This document shows positions 54,612 through 63,729 of a stretch of DNA of 64,000 bases, piece by piece. The first letter of the stretch is position 1; each line of letters starts with the position of its first letter. The DNA is from an uncultured Bacilli bacterium (GTDB taxonomy: Bacteria; Bacillota_I; Bacilli_A; RF39; UBA660). The DNA is taken from positions 1 through 64,000 of the forward strand of contig CAKOKU010000002.1 of NCBI GenBank assembly GCA_934095865.1, given 5' to 3'. A model generated the notes under the pieces. The model ran no database searches. It was not told the DNA's origin and worked only from the letters and a program-made list of their open reading frames with translations. The position numbers and the translations under genes are program-made.

Positions 54612-55319
54612 TTTAAACGGTTTCTTATTTTCTTTAGCAACTTTTTTCTTGTACTTTTCTAAATGTTCTTTTAATGGTATATTTTGACTAAATGAGAACA
54701 AGAAAGAATATTTTTCCTTGGCTTTTTCTTGATACTCTCTTATTGAAACTTTCAATTCTTCTAATTTAACTGGAATATTATTCTCTTTTGCATAGGCCTT
54801 TATTTTACGGTATAGTTTTGTTGAGTAGATATAATCAATTACAATTACACCGAAAAAGACTCCTAAAATAAATGAAAAGGCTAAATTATTTGAAAACCAA
54901 GCAAGACCATTTAATATAGGTTTAGCCAAGAAAAAGTAATATAATGCAGCAATACCGGTCCAGATTGCAGAGAATAATGGACATATTATTCCTTTATAAT
55001 TTCCCCATTCATTAGAATAATCCCACAATTTTGGACCCTTGCCATCAACAAAAGATAAGCCACCAATAAATTCTATTAATGTCATGGTTGCTCCCATCAA
55101 AAGTATTACTAAAATAGGATGAACATTTAAGTTTCTAAATAGTAAATAAATTGCTGTTAAAGCCGTTAGACCAAAGCCATAGATTGGTAAGTATGGTCCG
55201 ACTAAAAATCCAGGATTGACCCATTTTCCTGAAGTTGCACGGCGAAAAAACAATTCCATAATCCATCCGCAAGTACAGCCAATATAGAAAATAAACATAA
55301 AAGTTAAAAATAAATTCAT
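54597..55319 (-). CDS. Putative ABC-transporter type IV / CmpB family membrane protein (PF06541 type)
   Basis: 240 residues with about six membrane helices in the first 190. Family features are CTCGWIMELFFRR (about 15-27), NPGFLVGPYLPIYGFG and LWDYSNEWGNYKGIICPLFSAIW. The C-terminal 60 residues are a charged coiled coil. No ATPase partner is encoded nearby, so transport is doubtful. AGGAG ribosome site. Tail overlaps the endolysin-like gene. Confidence 0.82.
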   Translation of the reverse strand: MNLFLTFMFIFYIGCTCGWIMELFFRRATSGKWVNPGFLVGPYLPIYGFGLTALTAIYLLFRNLNVHPILVILLMGATMTLIEFIGGLSFVDGKGPKLWDYSNEWGNYKGIICPLFSAIWTGIAALYYFFLAKPILNGLAWFSNNLAFSFILGVFFGVIVIDYIYSTKLYRKIKAYAKENNIPVKLEELKVSIREYQEKAKEKYSFLFSFSQNIPLKEHLEKYKKKVAKENKKPFKLFNK

Positions 55320-55533
55320 ACAACTCTCCTTTATTTTTGTTTCTTCTAATCAAGAAGCAAAACCTTTTATTTAATTTGATTTTAACATATAACTTCTAAA
55401 AAAGATATGACTATTTAGCTATATGTGCGTTGTTAATATAAAAATTAAAAAGTCATTTAGATATTTATAGATTCTTTCATTTTTAAAACACTTAATTTTA
55501 AATATTGGCATAGAATTTATTAGGTGATTTAAA

Positions 55534-55956
55534 GTGTTAATTAATTATACAACAAAAGAATTAGATTTATTAGCAAGAATTATGAGAGCCGAGGCTTTAG
55601 CGGAAGGTAATTTAGGAATGCTAATGGTTGGTAATGTCGTTGTTAATAGAGCGATTGCTAATTGCCTAACATTTCAAAATATTCGAAGTATTACGGATGC
55701 AATTTACCAAGCAAATCAATTTAGTGGAACAAACTCTAGTTTATTTCAAGGAAGTTCTACAACTAAAGAAAAAGATTTAGCTAAGCGAGTTTTACGTGGT
55801 GAATATTTTTATCCAGCGACACACGCTCTTTGGTTTTATGCCCCCAAAACTGGCGATTCATGTAAAAATACTTGGTATGATCAAAACTTAGCAGGAAGAT
55901 ATAAAAATCATTGTTTTTATAATCCGGATGCAGGTGTTTGTGTGGAATTGTATTAG
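55534..55956 (+). CDS. Cell wall hydrolase, SleB/CwlJ type
   Basis: 140 residues from a GTG start with AGGTGA six nt upstream. Hydrolase_2 domain: LLARIMRAEALAEG (12-25, catalytic Glu20) and HALWFYAP (about 107-114). In Bacillus such enzymes are lytic transglycosylases acting on spore cortex, but non-spore relatives are common. No signal peptide is visible, as for the two other wall hydrolases nearby. Confidence 0.85.
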   Translation: MLINYTTKELDLLARIMRAEALAEGNLGMLMVGNVVVNRAIANCLTFQNIRSITDAIYQANQFSGTNSSLFQGSSTTKEKDLAKRVLRGEYFYPATHALWFYAPKTGDSCKNTWYDQNLAGRYKNHCFYNPDAGVCVELY

Positions 55957-56089
55957 TAATTTAAAAATTTAAATTTAATTTTAAAAATATTATTTTAAAT
56001 GAATTGTTTTGCAAATAAAATGTTTAATAATAATGATTTAGAATTGATTATATATTATAACGTTAAAATTTTAAAGTTTGAATTTTTAG

Positions 56090-56125
56090 ACCATGCTTTT
56101 TAGATTGAGCGTGGTTATTTTATTT
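56090..56125 (+). terminator. Possible terminator of SleB-type gene
   Basis: ACCATGCT/AGCGTGGT 8-bp stem with one wobble (56090-56097 with 56108-56115) followed by TATTTTATTT on the plus strand, 134 bp past the stop. Confidence 0.45.
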
Positions 56126-56262
56126 GAATTGTTTATAAACGCTTTTATTTTTTATTATTATTTAATTATATTCATTTTAAAATAATGTAAAGAGTAAAGC
56201 ACTTCGGCTCATTTACTTATTGTAAATTCATTAACTTAATTATCAGTGATAATATGATGTAT

Positions 56263-56296
56263 AAAAAAGACATTACTGTAATTTACGGAGTAATGT
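56263..56296 (-). terminator. Terminator of amidase gene
   Basis: ACATTACT/AGTAATGT 8-bp stem (56289-56296 with 56270-56277) then CTTTTTT on the minus strand. Confidence 0.85.
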
Positions 56297-56300
56297 TCTT

Positions 56301-57500
56301 TTAATTTGATGGAATTATTAATTCTTGACCTATTTGTAGTAATGTAGATTTTAGATTATTACGATTCATTATTTTAGAAACTGTCGTGTTAAATTTATTA
56401 GCAATTGAATATAAGTTGTCACCTGATTTTACAATATAGCTTTGTTCATTTGCATTTTGAGAAGATGTTGGTATTTTTATGATTTGGCCAATACTCAAAT
56501 TTGATGATGACAAATTATTTAATGTTGTTAGTTTGTTTACGGTTGTATCATACCTTCTTGCAATAGAATACAATGTGTCGCCAGCTTTTACTGTATATGC
56601 TGTAACATTTGTATTTTCTTTCGGGTTTTTCTTTATTAACAAGCTTTGACCAATAGTTAAATTGTTTGAGTTTAAGTTATTTAAATCTTTTAATTCTTGA
56701 ACAGTTAAGCCGTTTTTTACGGCTATTGAATATAGCGTATCTCCTTTTTTTACTGTGTAATATTCGTTTTGTTGATTCAACTGAGTAGCACTTATTTTTA
56801 ATTTTTGGCCAATTTGAAGCAAATTTGTAGATAGATTATTTAGCTTCTTTAAATTGTCTACGGTTGTATTGAATTTGTTGGCAATACTCCATAATGAATC
56901 ACCTTTTTGGACTGTATAATATTCATCTGTTTTTGATGTATAAGGAACGCCTATATATTCAGTAACAGCTTTTACTACCGCTTCTGCTAATTCTTCGTAG
57001 TTATTTTTTAGTTGATCTACGTCATCGCCTGTTGAATCAAGAAATCCATACTCTACTAATAGAGCTTCAGTATTTGGGGTTTCACGAATGATATAATAAT
57101 AATCTTTAGATGAATTGCTTGGTAAACGGCGTTGATAATATTTTCTGACATTTTGACCAGCATTTTCTACTTCTTGGGCTATTTTTTTGGCAAGGGTGTC
57201 ATTGTTCCGTAGGGCGTAAACTATTTCAAAGCCATCACCACCTCCTGCATTTATGTGATTAGATAGCACAATCACATCACTACCATCACCATAAAACCCT
57301 AATACTTTTTTTACCCTGTCAGTCGGATTTAGAGTTGTATCATCTGTTCTTGTTATAGAATTCTGTATTCCTAATTCATCAAATCTATTTTTCATGTATT
57401 TAGAAATCTTTAATGTTAAATCTTTTTCAATAATTCCATTATCACTAGCACCTGGATCATCGCCACCGTGTCCAGCGTCTATAACTATTTTTTTAGCCAT
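56301..57500 (-). CDS. N-acetylmuramoyl-L-alanine amidase with four LysM domains
   Basis: 399 residues from the ATG at 57498-57500 (TTAGGTGA ribosome site). Amidase_3 catalytic domain about 1-180 with DAGHGGDDPG (His11), Glu25, NHINAGGGDG and the C-terminal LLVEYGFLD Glu. Four LysM repeats follow (each YxVxxGDxLxxIAxxxxxTV... about 45-50 residues, from about 196 to the end). No signal peptide. Cleaves the stem peptide from muramic acid. The repeats would hold it tightly to peptidoglycan. Confidence 0.92.
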   Translation of the reverse strand: MAKKIVIDAGHGGDDPGASDNGIIEKDLTLKISKYMKNRFDELGIQNSITRTDDTTLNPTDRVKKVLGFYGDGSDVIVLSNHINAGGGDGFEIVYALRNNDTLAKKIAQEVENAGQNVRKYYQRRLPSNSSKDYYYIIRETPNTEALLVEYGFLDSTGDDVDQLKNNYEELAEAVVKAVTEYIGVPYTSKTDEYYTVQKGDSLWSIANKFNTTVDNLKKLNNLSTNLLQIGQKLKISATQLNQQNEYYTVKKGDTLYSIAVKNGLTVQELKDLNNLNSNNLTIGQSLLIKKNPKENTNVTAYTVKAGDTLYSIARRYDTTVNKLTTLNNLSSSNLSIGQIIKIPTSSQNANEQSYIVKSGDNLYSIANKFNTTVSKIMNRNNLKSTLLQIGQELIIPSN

Positions 57501-57711
57501 TTTTATCACCTAATGTATTATATGGATTATTGTTTTTTTTGCTATAAATTAAAATTGAAATTATACAAAAAAGTAACTTTTATCATTTACTACTAATATT
57601 TATATAATCATTTCTTTTTGATTGTAGATAACATCTTATGCAAACAAAATCATTTTAATTTTTTATAGCATGCATTATAAATAATCTTCATTTCTTCAAC
57701 TTAACTTTAAT

Positions 57712-58908
57712 TCAACTGACTTTAAAAGTCGCTTTTTTGTAATGACTGTAATTTCTAAATAAAATTCTTAATAAAATAATGATTATCAATAAATAAATCG
57801 ATGCTTTCAAATAATTCACTTTTATATTTTTGACTTTAACCGGTTCCGAATAAAATAATACGTCATCGTAATAATAATTTATAGTGCCAAGTTGACTATT
57901 AAATATATCAAAAAATGAAATGCTATCTTTACCAACATATTTTGCATCTATTAATGAACTATCATAATCATTTGGTAAATATATTTTAACATCTGTCGAT
58001 GGGTTAACGTTATAAGGCTCAATTATTCCTATTTTAGAAGATAAAGTTTTAATTGTATCATTAGTGGTAAAAATTATATGTTCAGAATAATTATTGTCTA
58101 TGAAATTAATCAAGCTTAAAGTATCAGAAATATTATATACTTCGTTATTCTTGGGTGCATTCAAAGTAATAAGAAGCATTTCATGATTATTAGATACAAA
58201 ATATGCACTTATACAAAGGTTAGCTTTGCTAGTAAAACCGGTTTTACTCCCTAAAATTCTACTCACATCCATTGTTCCAGATCTATTATATAAATTTAAG
58301 GTTGATGATATCTTTAAACCATTGCTTAATTCATATTCCTTGGTGGTATATATTTGTTTATAAGCATCATTTTTTATAGCATATTTTAATAACTTTAATA
58401 AGTCTTCTAAGGTACTATAATTATTATCATCATCTAAACCGACAACATTTGCAAAATGAGAATTAGTCATGCCAATTAACATTGCTTTTTCATTCATTTT
58501 ATTCACAAAATTTTCTTGAGAACCGGCGATGGAAACAGCTAACGCAATAGCAGCATCAGCACCCGACGGTAAAATGCAAGCATAAAATAAATCATTATAT
58601 GTAATTACGTCGCCTGCTTTAAGACCAGCCTTAGAGGTATCCCATCTGACCAAACTTTGCATTTCTTTAGTATATACCACTTGTTCATTAAAATTAGAAA
58701 CCATCTCCATTGCAGTAATAACAGTTAAAATTTTAGTTAAAGAAGCAATATAACTTCGTTCATTAGGATTTAATTCATATAAGATGCGTTCATCGGTCAT
58801 ATCATAAACAATGGCATTATTATAGTGAAGAGTTGGATATTTTAAAGCTAAAACAATATTAGGATAGATTAAAATTAAAACCCAAAATAAATATTGTAAT
58901 TTTTTCAT
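57712..58908 (-). CDS. D-alanyl-D-alanine carboxypeptidase (PBP5/DacA family)
   Basis: 398 residues. Signal peptide (about 1-21), penicillin-binding serine domain with SLTK (56-59), SGA (in ILPSGADAA, second motif) and SKTGFT (third motif). A C-terminal membrane helix (about 367-386) anchors it. Trims the terminal D-Ala from pentapeptides and limits cross-linking. 14 bp after mtnN in one operon. Second motif SGA in place of SGN is common in Firmicutes. Confidence 0.92.
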   Translation of the reverse strand: MKKLQYLFWVLILIYPNIVLALKYPTLHYNNAIVYDMTDERILYELNPNERSYIASLTKILTVITAMEMVSNFNEQVVYTKEMQSLVRWDTSKAGLKAGDVITYNDLFYACILPSGADAAIALAVSIAGSQENFVNKMNEKAMLIGMTNSHFANVVGLDDDNNYSTLEDLLKLLKYAIKNDAYKQIYTTKEYELSNGLKISSTLNLYNRSGTMDVSRILGSKTGFTSKANLCISAYFVSNNHEMLLITLNAPKNNEVYNISDTLSLINFIDNNYSEHIIFTTNDTIKTLSSKIGIIEPYNVNPSTDVKIYLPNDYDSSLIDAKYVGKDSISFFDIFNSQLGTINYYYDDVLFYSEPVKVKNIKVNYLKASIYLLIIIILLRILFRNYSHYKKATFKVS

Positions 58909-58922
58909 AACGATCCCTAATC

Positions 58923-59615
58923 TTATTGATTATCTCTAAGAATTAAATACATTACTTTGGCAATATTTGAACACGCCACTGGAAGAAATTCATCATAAGT
59001 TATTCTGTTGTTATTATTTGGACAATCAGAAATACTTCTTAAAATCACGCAAGGTACACGGCAAAGATAACAAACCTGACCAATTGCCGCACCTTCCATC
59101 TCAACACAAAGAGCTGAAAATTGAGAATGAATTTTTTGAGCCATCTTTTCTTGGGTGCAAAATATATCTCCGGAAGCTATGCAGCCTAATTTATAGGATA
59201 ATTTTTGAGATTTAAAAATTTCAGAAATGTGAGTTACTAAGGAATTATCCACAGGTATAACATCACCAATGTTTGGAATGTATCCTTTTTTATGATCGAA
59301 AGCTGTTATATCAAAATCATGTTGTATCAATGATGTAGAAATAACAATATCACCAACCGTTAAATCACTGGCAATACCCCCAGCAACACCAATATTATAA
59401 ATTACAGACGGATGGTAATTATCTATCAATATTTGAGCAGTTCTAGCAGCATTGACTTTACCAACTCCACTCTCAACTAATATTACTTTTTGATTAGCAA
59501 TTAAGGCTTCGTAAAATGTTAATTCATATATTTTTTCAATTTTATTTACCATTAAATACTTTTTTAATGCTTGTAATTCTTCTTTCATTGCAAAAATTAT
59601 GCCAATATTCTTCAT
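58923..59615 (-). CDS. mtnN: 5'-methylthioadenosine/S-adenosylhomocysteine nucleosidase
   Basis: 230 residues. Cleaves adenine from MTA and SAH, clearing SAM by-products such as those from radical SAM enzymes. Motifs: IFAMKEEL with Glu12, VESGVGKVNAA, IYNIGVAGGI, VEMEGAA and the catalytic-Asp segment RSISD. Upstream of dacA by 14 bp; the pairing has no obvious metabolic link. Confidence 0.94.
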   Translation of the reverse strand: MKNIGIIFAMKEELQALKKYLMVNKIEKIYELTFYEALIANQKVILVESGVGKVNAARTAQILIDNYHPSVIYNIGVAGGIASDLTVGDIVISTSLIQHDFDITAFDHKKGYIPNIGDVIPVDNSLVTHISEIFKSQKLSYKLGCIASGDIFCTQEKMAQKIHSQFSALCVEMEGAAIGQVCYLCRVPCVILRSISDCPNNNNRITYDEFLPVACSNIAKVMYLILRDNQ

Positions 59616-59692
59616 AACGCCTCCATTTTAGCAGCAGTTCAACTTGAAAACTAAGTTAAATTTCTTTGATTATACATCAAAGATAGATGAAG

Positions 59693-59724
59693 AAAAAGTC
59701 CTAATGGTTAAATTAGAACTTTTT
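59693..59724 (-). terminator. Terminator of MMPL gene
   Basis: 13-bp stem with one wobble (59712-59724 with 59693-59705), 6-nt loop and T5 on the minus strand, 8 bp after the stop. Confidence 0.88.
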
Positions 59725-59731
59725 ATAATTA

Positions 59732-62700
59732 TTAATTTTGTGATTTATTTTTAATTATTAGTTTGTCAGCACAAGCAAGCATACTTGGTAGAATAATTAG
59801 CATTAATAGCATTGAACAGAAAGTACCAATTGAAATTGTTTTACAAATCATAGCAGCAATGTGTGAAGCAAACTGACCAACTATTAAAGTAACAATAATA
59901 AGGATAGAAGCACTTGTTAAAATAGTATGAATTGATTTATTGTATGAATTGATTAAAGCTTCCTTGATATCCATAGATTTTCTTGATTCTAAATAATATG
60001 ATGTATAAAGAATTGCATAATCAATTGTTGCGCCCATTAAGATGCTTTGAACAATTAGTAAGGCAATGAAGTAAACAGAGCCACCGGCAAATGTCAAGGT
60101 ATCCATTGTAATATATACAGCACATTGAATTAATAAAACTAAAATAATTGGAATTAAAATTGATTTAAATGTAAATGCTACTACGACAAATATGAAAATC
60201 ATAGTTAGGATTGTTATTAAATTCATTTCGCCGTCGAACGATTCACTCATTTCAAGAGCCATTGGCGAATCTCCTATAACATAAGCATTTTTGCCTGTCA
60301 TGACATTTTTTGCAGAACGAATAAAATCATAAGTTTCTTCGCCTTCAGCATCTAATGTAGTATTAAAAATAGCACGATTATAGTCTTTACCAACTAATAA
60401 TTCTTTAGCATCACTAATTGTTGTTTTGGCATCAGTAATTTTAGTACGCATATCATTATCAATAAAATCATCAAAACGAGTATCTGTTAAAATATCTTCA
60501 TTAATATAGCGAACAAATTCTTCAACTGTTAAAGTCCAATCTTCATTATAGTAATTTTCACTACCATAGTAAATGAACAATAGATCCATTGCATTTTCAT
60601 CAATATTATCTGCTAATGGTTCAATAAGTGCTAGCATCTCACTTAAATTAAATTTTGTATTATTTTTAGTGGCTGTCATTATAGCACGTACTGTATTTAA
60701 TTGACTTTTCATATCATCAGTGAACATTGAAGAATATTTGTTATCATTAACAACATTATCAAGTAAATAATTAACGAAGGTATCTAAAGATAAGGTTATC
60801 TTTTTACCATTTTGAACTTCGTATAATGAATATAATAGTTTTAAATCATCTTTAGAAGTACCTATTAAAGTAGCCATGTCAGTATAACTATATTTAGTAT
60901 TGTTATAAACTGAGTCCATTACTGTATTTACTAGGTTTAATTTGGCTAATGACTCAGAATCAAGAGAACCATTTAGCATTTCATCATTTTGATGTTCTAA
61001 TAAGAATTTAGCAAACTCCATTGGTGTCACACTGGTATTGGTATTCATGACATGATATAAAGTGTAAATTTGTTTAACCATGGCCTCATCAACACTGATT
61101 AAGTTAGAAAGTTCGCTATAATTGAATTTAGTATCATTATTAGTAGCAACCATAATATTCTTAGCAAGAGTTAAAGTCTCAATAGTCTTTTCATCTAAAA
61201 TTTTACTTAGAATAGCATTGTCTTTATTCTCTAAAATTAAGTTAACAAATTCATAAGGAGTTAAATATATTTCTTTATTTTGAATAATGGCAATTACTTC
61301 ATCAACTTTTTCTTCTGGTATTCCTAGAGCCGTAGCGATTTGTTTAATGGTCATTATTTCGTCATCAGTGATTTCGGCATTTTTAATGTAATCTTCTAAT
61401 TTGGCAAGAAGTTCATCAACGTCAATACCAGTTTTTTCTTCAATTAAATCTTTATATTTAGTAATTAATTCTTTAATTTGAGCTGGTGTGTAACCATTAA
61501 TCGTAACATTTTTTAAATCTAAAATAGAATTAATATCATCTTTTGATAAGTTAAATATTTTAGCTAATCCTTCAGCATCCATTTTGGTATTAATTATCTC
61601 TTTGTTACTTAAGACTTTTAATAATTTTAAGGACGCAACTGTGTCATCAGTAAATAAACCTTTATATTCAGGATTTGTGTAAACTTTATCTAAAGTGAAA
61701 TTAACAAATTCACTAACTGTTAGTTTTTCTGTTATTGGTTGTAATGATTCATAATACATGAATAATTTATCAACATCATCCTTGGATAATTCAAACATAC
61801 TAGCTATTTCACTAGATTGTTTCTTTGATGTAATATTGTTTTTACTTAAGAATGGTTTAGCTTCGGTTAATAAAGTTTTTTGATCATTAGAAATGTAAGC
61901 TTTATATGTATCATTTTTTAAAACAAAATTATTAATAAAGTTTGCAAGTTCAGGTAATGTGATTTTTGTACTTGGATTAGTGGCATTATAAAGAATAAAT
62001 AATTGATCAACTTGATCCTTTGATACCCCTAAAATATTAGCTATTTCACTAGCTGTTCTCTTTTTATTTAAAGCACCTACGCTAGTAAAATTTTTAAGTT
62101 TAGTGATATTTTCTCTTAATTCTGGTGTAATTTCTTTAGAAAGTTCGGCATTTGTATAAACTTTATTTTCTATGAAATTAACTAAATCATTAAAAGTCAT
62201 AGTTGTTTCTTGATTATTATAGTAGTTATAATAAATTAATTTAAGAACATAATCATCAATATCAACATCTTGACCTAAGTCGCTAAATTTTGTTTTTAGT
62301 TCATCATATTTAAGTGGTTCGTTGATAGTATTACCGTAACATAATACTTGATCTATTTTATTAGTGCCAACAAGACTACGGCAGTAAGAGCCGACGTAAT
62401 CTTCTTCGCTACTAGGATAAATCAAAGCAATCTGATTATTTTCTTTAAATACTTTAGCAATATCATCTTGTTCATTTGATGTAAATTCATATTGTAGATT
62501 TCCCTTTAAGAAATAACTTAAAGCAAATATAACAATAAATAAGAAAATAGCAATGTGACGAATTCCAAAACTAAAGTTGCCTAGCCAGTCTAACTTCATA
62601 GAAAAATGTTTCTTTTGTGTTTTTTCAATTAAACCATCAAACATTAATATTAATGCTGGAAGTGCTAAGAAAATACTTACTAGACTAAAGACAACACCTT

Positions 62701-63562
62701 TGGCAAGAACAATACCTAAGTCACGACCTATTGTGAAGCTCATAAAAACTAGAGCAAGTAACCCGACGATTGTTGTGATTGAACTACTAGAAATAGAGCC
62801 GAATGAATGAAATAAGGCATTTTTCATTGCTTGTTCTTTATCTTTTTCATGCTCTTTTTCTTGTGTATATCTATTCATTAACATTATAGAATAATCCATA
62901 GATAAAGCCATTTGGAGAATAGCACAAATTGATGTAGTAATATTAGATACACTACTAAAGACAATATTTGTTCCTTTATTTAAGAAAACAGCTAATCCTA
63001 TAACAAATAGGAATAAAAATGGCTCTACATAACTATCACACATGATAATTAAGATAATCATAGCGCAGAAAATAGCAAGAGCAATAACAGCTATATTTAA
63101 TACCGGTGCGTTCCTTGTAGCAACAGCTCCTGATGTATATATTTCATAATTTTGATAATTATTTTTTACGCTGTTATAAACATTGGCAGCATTTGTTGAG
63201 TCGTCCTGCCCATCGACTGTAATTTCGTAAAGTGTATATTCGTCTTTATTATACTTATCAGTATCATCATAAGCAACAGAAGATACACCATCTAAATTTT
63301 TTAATTCTTCTTTAATTTTGTTCTTATCTTCAGAATTTAAATCTTTGAACATTACATTTAATGAACTTGTATCCATTTCTGGAAATTCTGCATTCATAAT
63401 GTCCATACCTATTCTTGTTTCTGATGTACTTGGTAAATATTCAGTTAAATCATAATTAATATTTACTTTTGTTGAAAGATATAAACAAACTACTGATAGA
63501 ATTATAAAAATAGTTAAAACATAATTTCTTTTTTCAATAATGAAATCAGTAACTTTTCGCAT
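59732..63562 (-). CDS. MMPL/RND-family transporter with tandem-repeat extracytoplasmic insert
   Basis: 1276 residues from the ATG at 63560-63562 (GGGAGG ribosome site). RND-type layout: TM1 (about 13-31), first external loop, TM2-6 (about 153-308) with MDYSIMLMNRY, TM7 (about 335-353), a second external domain of some 730 residues, then TM8-12 (about 1114-1265) with the matching ATIDYAILYTSYY. The insert holds seven clear units of about 80 residues, each opening with a TxxEFVNxxL-like helix (about 455, 534, 614, 767, 845, 923, 1011), plus one degenerate unit. Divergent from a TetR-type gene, so probably an inducible exporter. Confidence 0.9.
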   Translation of the reverse strand: MRKVTDFIIEKRNYVLTIFIILSVVCLYLSTKVNINYDLTEYLPSTSETRIGMDIMNAEFPEMDTSSLNVMFKDLNSEDKNKIKEELKNLDGVSSVAYDDTDKYNKDEYTLYEITVDGQDDSTNAANVYNSVKNNYQNYEIYTSGAVATRNAPVLNIAVIALAIFCAMIILIIMCDSYVEPFLFLFVIGLAVFLNKGTNIVFSSVSNITTSICAILQMALSMDYSIMLMNRYTQEKEHEKDKEQAMKNALFHSFGSISSSSITTIVGLLALVFMSFTIGRDLGIVLAKGVVFSLVSIFLALPALILMFDGLIEKTQKKHFSMKLDWLGNFSFGIRHIAIFLFIVIFALSYFLKGNLQYEFTSNEQDDIAKVFKENNQIALIYPSSEEDYVGSYCRSLVGTNKIDQVLCYGNTINEPLKYDELKTKFSDLGQDVDIDDYVLKLIYYNYYNNQETTMTFNDLVNFIENKVYTNAELSKEITPELRENITKLKNFTSVGALNKKRTASEIANILGVSKDQVDQLFILYNATNPSTKITLPELANFINNFVLKNDTYKAYISNDQKTLLTEAKPFLSKNNITSKKQSSEIASMFELSKDDVDKLFMYYESLQPITEKLTVSEFVNFTLDKVYTNPEYKGLFTDDTVASLKLLKVLSNKEIINTKMDAEGLAKIFNLSKDDINSILDLKNVTINGYTPAQIKELITKYKDLIEEKTGIDVDELLAKLEDYIKNAEITDDEIMTIKQIATALGIPEEKVDEVIAIIQNKEIYLTPYEFVNLILENKDNAILSKILDEKTIETLTLAKNIMVATNNDTKFNYSELSNLISVDEAMVKQIYTLYHVMNTNTSVTPMEFAKFLLEHQNDEMLNGSLDSESLAKLNLVNTVMDSVYNNTKYSYTDMATLIGTSKDDLKLLYSLYEVQNGKKITLSLDTFVNYLLDNVVNDNKYSSMFTDDMKSQLNTVRAIMTATKNNTKFNLSEMLALIEPLADNIDENAMDLLFIYYGSENYYNEDWTLTVEEFVRYINEDILTDTRFDDFIDNDMRTKITDAKTTISDAKELLVGKDYNRAIFNTTLDAEGEETYDFIRSAKNVMTGKNAYVIGDSPMALEMSESFDGEMNLITILTMIFIFVVVAFTFKSILIPIILVLLIQCAVYITMDTLTFAGGSVYFIALLIVQSILMGATIDYAILYTSYYLESRKSMDIKEALINSYNKSIHTILTSASILIIVTLIVGQFASHIAAMICKTISIGTFCSMLLMLIILPSMLACADKLIIKNKSQN

Positions 63563-63607
63563 ATTTTTTCCTCCCTTTAAACCCCATTTTTCTGGGACGC
63601 ACAACAG

Positions 63608-63636
63608 ATTATATGCAAACAGTTCTAATTTATAAA
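63608..63636 (-). promoter_or_regulatory. Promoter of MMPL gene
   Basis: TTTATA (63631-63636), 17 bp, TATAAT (63608-63613) with an upstream TGC on the minus strand. Confidence 0.6.
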
Positions 63637-63646
63637 GTACACTTTT

Positions 63647-63661
63647 ATAGATGGCGTCTAT
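63647..63661. promoter_or_regulatory. Candidate TetR-family operator
   Basis: ATAGA-N5-TCTAT inverted repeat with a GC-rich centre, between the divergent MMPL and TetR-type promoters. Placement fits a shared repressor site; unproven. Confidence 0.45.
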
Positions 63662-63675
63662 TTTTTGACATTTGT

Positions 63676-63705
63676 TTGCTTTTTGTATGAGTTATGTGAT
63701 ATAAT
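63676..63705 (+). promoter_or_regulatory. Promoter of TetR-family gene
   Basis: TTGCTT (63676-63681), 18 bp, TATAAT (63700-63705) on the plus strand, 24 bp before the start codon. Confidence 0.65.
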
Positions 63706-63729
63706 TTATCTAGTTTAAAGGTGGTTATT

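Larger units (their letters stand above)
55957..56300. other. 344-bp AT-rich gap with terminators and a small hairpin
   Basis: Contains a probable terminator of the SleB-type gene (56090-56125), a strong terminator of the amidase gene (56263-56296), and between them a compact inverted repeat (GTAAA...TTTAC with a nested AGC/GCT stem, 56188-56219). I see no gene. Confidence 0.6.

Noticed and set aside
53702..57500. Complete prophage
   Set aside because: Only lysis-type genes are present; no integrase, terminase, capsid, tail or repressor genes and no flanking direct repeats were seen.
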